Assembly: GCF_001579045.1 (NCBI RefSeq)
Contig: NZ_KQ970263.1
Location: 263,546-327,545 of the forward strand
Direction of reading: 5' to 3'
Length of the DNA stretch: 64,000 nucleotides
From: Streptococcus mitis
GTDB lineage: Bacteria; Bacillota; Bacilli; Lactobacillales; Streptococcaceae
How positions within the stretch are numbered: position 1 is the stretch's first letter; every line of letters begins with the position of its first letter. The notes beneath the pieces are model-generated. The model was not told the DNA's origin. It saw nothing but the letters and a program-made list of their open reading frames with translations, and made no database searches. Shown here in pieces: positions 56,900-64,000 of the stretch. Made by a program: the position numbers and the translations under genes.

Positions 56900-59723
56900 G
56901 ATGTAACTTTCCTTTCAAATAGTGTCCTGTGTAGCTGGCTTCATTGGCCGCTACTTCTTCTGGAGTTCCTGTTGCGATGATGGTTCCACCACCGACACCG
57001 CCCTCAGGTCCCAAGTCAATAATATGGTCTGCCGTCTTGATAACATCCAGATTGTGCTCAATGACAAGAACTGTATTGCCATCATCGACAAAGCGAGCTA
57101 AAACCTTGAGCAAGCGAGCGATATCCTCGGTATGGAGTCCTGTCGTCGGCTCATCCAGAATGTAGAAAGATTTTCCTGTCGATCGTTTGTGGAGTTCACT
57201 AGCCAGCTTCATACGCTGGGCTTCTCCCCCAGAAAGGGTGGTAGCTGGTTGTCCTAGCGTTACATAACCCAGCCCCACATCCTTGATGGTCTGGAGTTTA
57301 CGTTGAATCTTAGGAATGTGTTGGAAGAACTCTACCGCGTCGTTGACGGTCATGTCCAAGACCTGCGAGATATTTTTTTCCTTGTAGTGAACTTCTAGGG
57401 TTTCACTGTTGTAGCGGGTTCCGTGGCAAACTTCACAAGCCACGTAAACATCTGGCAAGAAGTGCATCTCAATCTTGATAATCCCGTCACCTGAGCAGGC
57501 TTCACAACGGCCACCCTTGACGTTGAAACTGAAACGCCCTTTCTTGTAGCCTCGAATCTTGGCTTCATTAGTCTGAGCAAAGAGGTCACGTATATCGTCA
57601 AAAACTCCAGTATAGGTGGCTGGGTTGGACCTCGGCGTTCGTCCGATTGGGCTCTGGTCAATGTCAATCAATCTGTCTACATGCTCAATCCCTGTTATGG
57701 TCTTGAATTTACCAGGTTTGTCTGAATTACGGTTGAGCTTCTGAGCAATAGCTTTTTTGAGGATACTGTTGATGAGGGTCGATTTCCCTGAACCTGATAT
57801 CCCTGTCACTGCGATGAATTTTCCTAGTGGGAAGCGAGCTGTGACATTTTGCAAGTTATTCTCACGCGCTCCTGTCACTTCGATAAAACGACCATTTCCT
57901 ACACGGCGCTCGTCTGGTACTGGAATGGCACGTTTGCCTGACAAGTACTGACCTGTGATAGACTTGCTGTTGCGAGCCACCTGCTTGGGCGTACCTGCGG
58001 CGACAATCTCCCCACCAAAAACACCGGCACCGGGACCAACGTCAATCAGATAATCCGCCTCACGCATGGTATCTTCGTCATGTTCCACTACTATGAGAGT
58101 ATTACCCAAATCACGCATCTTTTTGAGACTGGCAATCAGGCGGTCATTATCCCTCTGGTGGAGTCCGATAGATGGCTCGTCTAGGATATAGAGTACGCCT
58201 GATAGGTTAGATCCAATCTGGGTTGCCAAACGAATACGCTGACTCTCCCCACCTGAAAGGGTTCCTGCCGAACGTGACAGGGTTAGATAGTTAAGACCCA
58301 CGTTATTAAGGAAGGTCAAACGATCCTTGATTTCCTTGAGAATAGGCCGAGCAATGATGGCTTCATTTTCAGACAAGGTTAGCTGACTCACTAAGTCCAA
58401 GTGGTCTGCGATAGACAGGTCTGAAATTTCTCCGATATGCAGCCCTTGCTGGCCACCCACACGGACAGACAAGGCCTGGTCATTGAGACGGTAACCACGA
58501 CAAGTTCCGCAGGTCAGCTCATTCATATAGAGGCGCATCTGGGTGCGAGTGTAGTCACTATTAGTTTCATGGTAGCGACGTTTGATATTATTGACAACTC
58601 CCTCAAAAGGAATATCGATATCGCGCACACCACCAAATTCATTCTCATAGTGGAAATGGAATTCCTTACCATCTAATCCATAGAGAATCAAGTTCTTATC
58701 TTCTTCTGACAAGTCCTCAAAAGGCTTATCCATATCCACTCCAAAGGCTGTCATAGCCTGCTCTAGCATGTTTGGATAGTAGTTGGATGAGATAGGATTC
58801 CAAGGAGCCAAGGCTCCCTCACGTAGCGTTTTGCTGGCATCTGGCACCACCAAATCAGTATCCACCTCCAGCTTGATACCCAAGCCATCACACTCACTAC
58901 AAGAACCAAAAGGAGCATTGAATGAGAAGAGACGTGGCTCTAACTCTGGAACAGTAAAGCCACAAACTGGACAGGCATAATGCTCAGAGAACAACAACTC
59001 AGAGTCGTCCATAGTGTCGATAATGACATAACCTTCTGCAATACGAAGGGCAGCCTCAATGGAATCAAAGAGACGACTACGAATGCCCTCCTTGATGACA
59101 ATACGGTCAACCACGACATCAATATTGTGTTGCTTGCTCTTGGACAAGTCTGGCACTTCGGTCACATCATAGACTTCCCCATCCACACGGACGCGGACAT
59201 ACCCGTCTTTCTGAACCTTCTCAATAACACTCTTATGTTGGCCTTTTTTCTTGCGGATGACAGGAGCTAAAATTTGCAGGCGCTGGCGTTCTGGCAATTC
59301 CAAAACCTTATCCACAATTTGCTCCACAGAAGAAGCCTTGATAGCTCCATGCCCGTTGATACAGTAAGGCGTCCCCACACGTGCGTAGAGGAGACGCAGA
59401 TAGTCATTGATTTCAGTCGTGGTTCCCACCGTCGAGCGAGGGTTTTTGCTAGTCGTTTTCTGGTCGATGGAAATAGCTGGGCTGAGACCATCAATGGCAT
59501 CTACATCAGGCTTCTCCATATTTCCCAAGAATTGACGAGCGTAGGCTGACAAACTCTCTACATAGCGCCGTTGTCCCTCGGCATAGAGGGTATCAAAGGC
59601 CAGACTGGATTTCCCTGAACCTGACAAGCCAGTCACGACAACCAGCTTGTCTCGAGGAATCTCCACATCAATATTTTTTAAATTATGGGCACGCGCCCCA
59701 TGAATGACAATTTTATCTTGCAT
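56892..59723 (-). CDS. uvrA: Excinuclease ABC subunit A
   Basis: 943 residues from ATG 59721-59723 ([21 protein letters not shown]); an in-frame extension to 59756 is unlikely. Two ABC modules: Walker [10 protein letters not shown] (32-40) and GISGSGKST (about 640), signatures LSGGESQR and LSGGEAQR; zinc modules CPVC…CSEC and CEAC…CEVC. Detects bulky DNA damage with UvrB. Normal length. Confidence 0.97.
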   Translation of the reverse strand: MQDKIVIHGARAHNLKNIDVEIPRDKLVVVTGLSGSGKSSLAFDTLYAEGQRRYVESLSAYARQFLGNMEKPDVDAIDGLSPAISIDQKTTSKNPRSTVGTTTEINDYLRLLYARVGTPYCINGHGAIKASSVEQIVDKVLELPERQRLQILAPVIRKKKGQHKSVIEKVQKDGYVRVRVDGEVYDVTEVPDLSKSKQHNIDVVVDRIVIKEGIRSRLFDSIEAALRIAEGYVIIDTMDDSELLFSEHYACPVCGFTVPELEPRLFSFNAPFGSCSECDGLGIKLEVDTDLVVPDASKTLREGALAPWNPISSNYYPNMLEQAMTAFGVDMDKPFEDLSEEDKNLILYGLDGKEFHFHYENEFGGVRDIDIPFEGVVNNIKRRYHETNSDYTRTQMRLYMNELTCGTCRGYRLNDQALSVRVGGQQGLHIGEISDLSIADHLDLVSQLTLSENEAIIARPILKEIKDRLTFLNNVGLNYLTLSRSAGTLSGGESQRIRLATQIGSNLSGVLYILDEPSIGLHQRDNDRLIASLKKMRDLGNTLIVVEHDEDTMREADYLIDVGPGAGVFGGEIVAAGTPKQVARNSKSITGQYLSGKRAIPVPDERRVGNGRFIEVTGARENNLQNVTARFPLGKFIAVTGISGSGKSTLINSILKKAIAQKLNRNSDKPGKFKTITGIEHVDRLIDIDQSPIGRTPRSNPATYTGVFDDIRDLFAQTNEAKIRGYKKGRFSFNVKGGRCEACSGDGIIKIEMHFLPDVYVACEVCHGTRYNSETLEVHYKEKNISQVLDMTVNDAVEFFQHIPKIQRKLQTIKDVGLGYVTLGQPATTLSGGEAQRMKLASELHKRSTGKSFYILDEPTTGLHTEDIARLLKVLARFVDDGNTVLVIEHNLDVIKTADHIIDLGPEGGVGGGTIIATGTPEEVAANEASYTGHYLKGKLHHE

Positions 59724-59854
59724 CTTTGTTCTTTCTAGTCCATTATTGCTTACCATTATACCAAAAAATGTGAGATTCTATTACCCAAAAGGCTGAATTT
59801 GTAGTATAATAGTACGGTGTGAAAAAATCTGAAAAATGAGAAAGGATAAGGGAT

Positions 59855-60799
59855 ATGAAACAAGTTTTTCTCTCTACAACAACTGAATTTAAAGAGATCG
59901 ATACGCTTGAACCGGGTACTTGGATCAATCTCGTTAATCCGACTCAAAATGAATCACTCGAAATCGCCAATGCCTTCGACATTGATATCGCCGACCTTCG
60001 AGCACCACTCGATGCGGAAGAAATGTCTCGTATTACGATTGAAGACGAGTACACCCTGATTATCGTTGACGTGCCGGTCACAGAAGAAAGAAATAATCGC
60101 ACCTACTACGTCACCATCCCGCTTGGTATTATCATCACAGAGGAAACCATTATCACTACTTGTTTGGAACCATTACCTGTCCTCGATGTCTTTATCAACC
60201 GTCGATTGCGTAATTTCTACACCTTCATGCGTTCACGTTTTATCTTTCAGATTCTTTATCGCAATGCAGAGCTTTATCTAACAGCCCTTCGTTCGATTGA
60301 CCGCAAGAGTGAACAAATCGAAAGTCAACTGCATCAATCAACTCGTAATGAAGAATTGATTGAGCTCATGGAATTGGAAAAAACCATCGTCTATTTCAAA
60401 GCCTCACTTAAAACAAATGAGCGTGTGATTAAGAAATTGACCAGCTCAACCAGCAATATCAAGAAATACCTTGAGGACGAAGACCTGCTTGAAGATACCC
60501 TGATTGAAACCCAACAGGCCATCGAGATGGCAGACATTTATGGAAACGTCTTGCATTCTATGACAGAGACCTTCGCCTCTATCATTTCCAACAACCAGAA
60601 CAACATCATGAAAACCTTGGCCCTTGTGACCATCGTCATGTCCATCCCAACCATGGTCTTTTCTGCCTACGGGATGAACTTTAAGGATAATGAAATCCCC
60701 CTAAACGGCGAGCCGAATGCCTTCTGGTTAATTGTCTTTATCGCCTTTGCTATGAGTGTCTCGCTCACTCTCTATCTCATCCATAAAAAATGGTTCTAA
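59855..60799 (+). CDS. corA: CorA-family Mg2+/divalent cation transporter
   Basis: 314 residues. Large cytoplasmic alpha/beta domain and helical stalk (about 1-245), then two C-terminal transmembrane helices with the YGMNF signature between them (about 280). Functions as a Mg2+ channel. Promoter -10 TATAAT at 59805-59810 (TTACCC 18 bp away). Divergent from uvrA. Confidence 0.92.
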   Translation: MKQVFLSTTTEFKEIDTLEPGTWINLVNPTQNESLEIANAFDIDIADLRAPLDAEEMSRITIEDEYTLIIVDVPVTEERNNRTYYVTIPLGIIITEETIITTCLEPLPVLDVFINRRLRNFYTFMRSRFIFQILYRNAELYLTALRSIDRKSEQIESQLHQSTRNEELIELMELEKTIVYFKASLKTNERVIKKLTSSTSNIKKYLEDEDLLEDTLIETQQAIEMADIYGNVLHSMTETFASIISNNQNNIMKTLALVTIVMSIPTMVFSAYGMNFKDNEIPLNGEPNAFWLIVFIAFAMSVSLTLYLIHKKWF

Positions 60800-60810
60800 G
60801 AGGAGTTCCT

Positions 60811-61488
60811 ATGTCTCAGATTGATCTACAAAAATTAACTAAGAAAAACCAAGAGTTTGTCCACATTGCTACCCAACAATTCATCAAAGATGGAAAAACA
60901 GATGCTGAAATCAAGGCTATTTTTGAGGAAGTTATTCCCCAAATCCTTGAGGAGCAAGCCAAGGGTACGACTGCTCGTTCCCTCTATGGCGCACCGACCC
61001 ACTGGGCTCATAGTTTCACTGTCAAGGAACAATATGAAAAAGAGCATCCAAAGGAAAATGACGATCCGAAACTCATGATTATGGACTCAGCTCTTTTCAT
61101 CACTAGCCTCTTTGCCCTCGTCAGCGCCCTCACAACCTTCTTTGCGGCAGATCAAGCTTTCGGCTATGGTTTGATTACTCTTCTATTAGTTGGACTGGTT
61201 GGTGGATTTGCCTTCTACTTGATGTACTACTTTGTTTACCAATACTATGGACCAGATATGGACCGCAGTCAACGTCCACCTTTCTGGAAATCTGTACTAG
61301 TTATCCTAGCTTCTATGTTCCTTTGGTTGCTTGTCTTCTTTGCGACAAGCTTCCTACCAGCTAGCCTTAACCCAGTACTTGCTCCATTGCCACTGGCTAT
61401 TATCGGAGCAGTCCTCCTAGCCCTTCGCTTCTATCTCAAGAAACGCTTGAACATCCGTAGCGCAAGTGCAGGACCAACACGCTATTAA
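60811..61488 (+). CDS. DUF1129 family membrane protein
   Basis: 225 residues from the ATG at 60811 (AGGAG ahead; the frame is open 7 codons earlier, overlapping corA). Soluble N-terminal helical part (to about 90) then four transmembrane segments. DUF1129 proteins are conserved in streptococci; function unknown. Operon with corA. Confidence 0.87.
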   Translation: MSQIDLQKLTKKNQEFVHIATQQFIKDGKTDAEIKAIFEEVIPQILEEQAKGTTARSLYGAPTHWAHSFTVKEQYEKEHPKENDDPKLMIMDSALFITSLFALVSALTTFFAADQAFGYGLITLLLVGLVGGFAFYLMYYFVYQYYGPDMDRSQRPPFWKSVLVILASMFLWLLVFFATSFLPASLNPVLAPLPLAIIGAVLLALRFYLKKRLNIRSASAGPTRY

Positions 61489-61498
61489 GAAGAATGAT

Positions 61499-61528
61499 AA
61501 AAGCAACTGCAGATGCGGTTGCTTTTTT
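61499..61528 (+). terminator. Intrinsic terminator of corA-DUF1129
   Basis: AAAAGCAAC/GTTGCTTTT, 9 bp, followed by TT and a T-rich end. Confidence 0.85.
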
Positions 61529-61605
61529 ACTACTTTCTTGATTTAAAAGTATTCTTCTGACATCCCACATAGTTTTCTCTCATCTTTTATGATAAAATAG
61601 GCTCA

Positions 61606-61709
61606 TCCTCAATGAAAATCAAAGAGCAAACTAGGAAGCTAGCCGCAGGCTGTACTTGAGTACGGCAAGGCAAAGCTGACGTGGTTTGAATTTGATTTTC
61701 GAAGAGTAT
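61606..61709. repeat. BOX element (boxA-boxC), slightly truncated
   Basis: AATGAAAATCAAAGAGC and AAACTAGGAAGCTAGCCGC (boxA) joined to GGCAAGGCAAAGCTGACG ... TTTTCGAAGAGTAT (boxC). Upstream of the S66 peptidase gene. Confidence 0.92.
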
Positions 61710-61734
61710 CAATCTATTTCTAGGAGGATACAAT

Positions 61735-62769
61735 ATGATTTCTACTATTGGTGTTGTTAGTTTGTCTAGTGGCATTATCGGAGAGGACTTTGTCAAACAC
61801 GAAGTGGACTTGGGTGTCCAACGTCTCAAGGACCTGGGACTCAATCCTATCTTTTTGCCCCATTCGTTAAAAGGATTAGACTTTATCAAGGATCATCCTG
61901 AAGCTCGTGCAGAGGATTTGATTCATGCCTTTTCTGATGATAGCATCGACATGATCCTTTGCGCGATTGGTGGAGACGATACCTATCGTTTATTGCCCTA
62001 CCTTTTTGAAAATGACCAACTACAAAAGGTTATCAAACAGAAGATTTTTCTTGGCTTCTCAGATACAACCATGAACCATCTCATGTTGCATAAACTAGGA
62101 ATCAAGACTTTTTATGGTCAATCCTTCTTAGCAGACATTTGTGAATTAGACAAAGAAATGTTAGCCTATAGCCTTCACTACTTTAAAGAATTGATTGAGA
62201 CGGGAAGAATCTCAGAAATCCGCCCTAGTGACGTTTGGTATGAGGAACGAACTGATTTTAGTCCCAAGGCTCTGGGGACACCTCGTATCAGTCATGCAAA
62301 TATCGGTTTTGAATTATTGCAAGGAAATGCCCAATTCGAGGGAAAAATCCTCGGTGGTTGCCTCGAGTCCCTCTACGATATCTTTGACAACTCTCGATAC
62401 GCAGATAGCGCGGAGCTCTGTCAAAAATACAAACTTTTCCCTTACTTGTCAGACTGGGAAGGAAAAATCCTCTTGCTAGAAACAAGCGAAGAAAAGTCTG
62501 AGCCAGAAGACTTCAAAAAGATGTTGCGGACTTTAAAGGACACTGGTATATTCGAGGTAATCAGTGGACTCTTGGTCGGAAAACCTATGGATGAAACTTT
62601 CTACGACAACTATAAAGAGGCACTATTGGATATCATTGATAGCAATATCCCGATTGTCTATAATTTGAATGTCGGCCACGCAACTCCAAGAGCAATTGTC
62701 CCCTTCGGAGTTCACGCCTATGTAGATGCAAAGGAGCAAATCATTCGCTTTGACTATAACAAAAAATAA
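61735..62769 (+). CDS. S66-family serine peptidase (MccF/LD-carboxypeptidase-like)
   Basis: 344 residues. Catalytic Ser in GFSDTTMNH (about 116), Glu in GGCLESLYD, His in NVGHATPRAI, the S66 triad. S66 members are LD-carboxypeptidases of peptidoglycan recycling or microcin C7 immunity (MccF). The IGGDDTYRLLP start of the nucleophile lobe is typical of the MccF side. Substrate not certain. AGGAGG ahead of ATG. Confidence 0.87.
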   Translation: MISTIGVVSLSSGIIGEDFVKHEVDLGVQRLKDLGLNPIFLPHSLKGLDFIKDHPEARAEDLIHAFSDDSIDMILCAIGGDDTYRLLPYLFENDQLQKVIKQKIFLGFSDTTMNHLMLHKLGIKTFYGQSFLADICELDKEMLAYSLHYFKELIETGRISEIRPSDVWYEERTDFSPKALGTPRISHANIGFELLQGNAQFEGKILGGCLESLYDIFDNSRYADSAELCQKYKLFPYLSDWEGKILLLETSEEKSEPEDFKKMLRTLKDTGIFEVISGLLVGKPMDETFYDNYKEALLDIIDSNIPIVYNLNVGHATPRAIVPFGVHAYVDAKEQIIRFDYNKK

Positions 62770-62874
62770 ATAGTTTCTCTATTTTTGTGCTTTTGTATTC
62801 GTTTTCGTTACAATTTGTATCTGAATTTATTGCATTTCGCTAATTTCTATGATATCCTTTTGAAGGAGGTGTAT

Positions 62875-63138
62875 ATGACAAAACAAAAAATTAATCGAAT
62901 CGTAGGTTCTATTGGTGCCTTTATTGGAATTATAGTATTTATTGCCTACATACCTCAAATTATCGCTAATTTACAGGGAAATAAAGCTCAACCATTTCAA
63001 CCTTTATCAGCTGCTATATCTTGCTTAATCTGGGTTATTTATGGATGGACAAAGGAACCTAAGAAGGATTGGATACTAATCATTCCAAATTCAGCTGGTG
63101 TTATTTTAGGTGGAATCACTTTTTTGACTTCACTCTAA
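62875..63138 (+). CDS. SemiSWEET-type small membrane transporter
   Basis: 87 residues from the ATG at 62875 (AAGGAGG 6 nt ahead; the frame is open 30 codons earlier without a ribosome site). Three transmembrane helices with the PQ motif AYIPQI (about 22-27), AISCLIWVIYGW, and IPNSAGVILGGITF. SemiSWEETs transport sugars as dimers. Substrate not determined. Confidence 0.88.
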   Translation: MTKQKINRIVGSIGAFIGIIVFIAYIPQIIANLQGNKAQPFQPLSAAISCLIWVIYGWTKEPKKDWILIIPNSAGVILGGITFLTSL

Positions 63139-63157
63139 CAAATCTAATAGTATATAT

Positions 63158-63188
63158 AAAAAGCTGGGAAAAATTTCTCAGCTTTTTT
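63158..63188 (+). terminator. Bidirectional intrinsic terminator
   Basis: AAAAAGCTGGGA/TCTCAGCTTTTT with T/A runs both sides. It serves the SemiSWEET gene and, from the other side, tag. Confidence 0.82.
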
Positions 63189-63222
63189 CTATATTCTCAG
63201 ATATGCTAGTTACCTGTACACA

Positions 63223-63786
63223 CTAATTCCTGCTTTTCCACTCACAATCGTTCTCATGGTCATCAACCAGACCTGCAGCCTGTAGAAAAGACAAGACGGC
63301 GACTGGGCCTGTGAACTTGAAGACTCGTTTTTTGAGATCTTTGGCTAATTTCTCAGATAAAGCGGTTTTAGCTGGGGCTTGGCGGTAATCGGGAACATCG
63401 TTAACGATCGTTTTCCCCTCAACAAAAGACCAAAGATAGGCATCAAAAGAGCCATATTCTGCCTGTAACCGTAGAAAGGCTTGGGCGTTAGCGCGTGTAG
63501 CAAAAATCTTGGCTCTATTTCGGATGATAGCTGGATTCTCCAGCAAGTTTTCCAATTCGGTATCGGTCATCTCTGCGACCGCTTGAATTTGATAGCCATG
63601 AAAGGCTTCTCGAAAAGCTTGGCGTTTGTTGAGTACCGTTTCCCAAGACAGGCCTGCCTGATAGGTTTCCATACACAACAACTCAAACAATGCTTGGTCA
63701 TCATGGAGGGGTTGGCCCCACTCCTCATCATGATAGGCGATGTAGAGCGGATTGGTCATCTTGACCCACGAACAACGTTTTGTCAT
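63223..63786 (-). CDS. tag: DNA-3-methyladenine glycosylase I
   Basis: 187 residues. RCSWVKMTNPLYIAYHDEEWG (N-terminal Cys zinc ligand and recognition loop, quoted as RCSWV, YIAYHDEEWG), AGLSWETVLNKRQAFREAF, zinc ligands at the C-terminus (DDHENDCE). Excises 3-methyladenine. 9 nt after ruvA, the usual tag-ruvA order. Confidence 0.94.
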   Translation of the reverse strand: MTKRCSWVKMTNPLYIAYHDEEWGQPLHDDQALFELLCMETYQAGLSWETVLNKRQAFREAFHGYQIQAVAEMTDTELENLLENPAIIRNRAKIFATRANAQAFLRLQAEYGSFDAYLWSFVEGKTIVNDVPDYRQAPAKTALSEKLAKDLKKRVFKFTGPVAVLSFLQAAGLVDDHENDCEWKSRN

Positions 63787-63795
63787 GCTCTGCTC

Positions 63796-64000
63796 CTATT
63801 TAACCAACATTTTAAGGGCTGACTTGATATAGTTTTCAGCTGTATCTGTCGTTCCTTCAAAGAATTTCTTGATTTTCTTGAGCTCGGTTACCTTGTAGCC
63901 CAGAGCCAACATGGCCTCCATAGCTTCTTCCAATTCTTGGTTTTCAGCACTAGCTTGCACTGCTACCTTGGCAGGAAGGTCATCTCCTGCAACTACTACC
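63796..64000 (-). CDS. ruvA: Holliday junction helicase subunit RuvA, C-terminal part (runs off right edge)
   Basis: The last 67 codons plus the stop TAG (63796-63798), with the start beyond the window. The visible part is the domain III helical bundle ([27 protein letters not shown]) that binds RuvB. Position next to tag matches the expected order. Confidence 0.85.
   Translation of the reverse strand, partial: VVVAGDDLPAKVAVQASAENQELEEAMEAMLALGYKVTELKKIKKFFEGTTDTAENYIKSALKMLVK

Noticed and set aside
59757-59854. LexA-type SOS box before uvrA
   Set aside because: No palindromic SOS motif seen, and streptococci of this group have no LexA control of uvrA that I know of.
1-64000. CRISPR array or complete insertion sequence
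   Set aside because: No regularly spaced direct repeats with unique spacers and no transposase were found; repeats here are BOX, csRNA copies, choline-binding modules and the 49965-50224 array.

Overview
The window is a chromosomal segment of a mitis-group Streptococcus, close to S. pneumoniae / S. mitis / S. pseudopneumoniae. This follows from the low-GC bacillota gene content, BOX repeats, two choline-binding proteins, CiaR-type small RNAs, a SigX (late competence) promoter, and gene order as I recall it from pneumococcus (ruvA-tag-...-corA-uvrA-pepP-...-spxA2-...-ruvX-...-folC-...-cls-...-nrdD-...-nrdG-S10/spc/alpha ribosomal cluster-...-leuS), read here mostly from the minus strand. Species cannot be fixed from the sequence alone.

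Layout. 1-7.5 kb is accessory: the N-terminal 910 residues of an antigen I/II-type adhesin run off the left edge, followed by a choline-binding protein with a surface-exclusion-like domain, and a six-gene cassette with a RepA_N plasmid/ICE-type replication initiator. 7.9-8.3 kb holds two tandem CiaR-type csRNAs; a third, longer one is at 22.1-22.25 kb. 8.3-14.5 kb has two GNAT genes, a LytTR-DUF3021-ABC transporter operon with a LytTR-type direct repeat upstream, and a BAAT-like acyltransferase/thioesterase with a MarR regulator, both preceded by the same inverted repeat. 14.6-25.4 kb has leuS, a three-gene iron-type ABC transporter (plus strand), a histidine phosphatase, a second choline-binding protein, and the DUF711/ACT pair. 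25.6-40.4 kb is the complete S10-spc-alpha ribosomal protein cluster (rpsJ to rplQ) with secY, adk, infA and rpoA. It carries a BOX element between secY and adk and two related structured elements flanking rpsH.

40.5-64 kb carries anaerobic ribonucleotide reduction (nrdD/nrdG, with two NrdR-like boxes), a late-competence unit, cls, folC, ruvX/ireB homologues, spxA2, a P-type Mg2+ ATPase under an M-box riboswitch and a short acidic/proline leader peptide, pepP, uvrA, corA, an S66 peptidase, a SemiSWEET, tag and the end of ruvA. Three genes here are visibly broken: a nucleoside-kinase-like gene (1-nt frameshift), folC (A7 homopolymer frameshift) and a lipoprotein (amber codon, no normal start).

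Most unusual material: the M-box plus leader-peptide arrangement of mgtA; the paired covarying RNA elements around rpsH; the array of variable-stem hairpin units upstream of folC; the csRNA set with CiaR half-sites exactly 10 nt from the -10; and the SigX promoter driving a 47-codon gene plus a multi-pass membrane protein. I did not find a clearly new defence or biosynthetic system.
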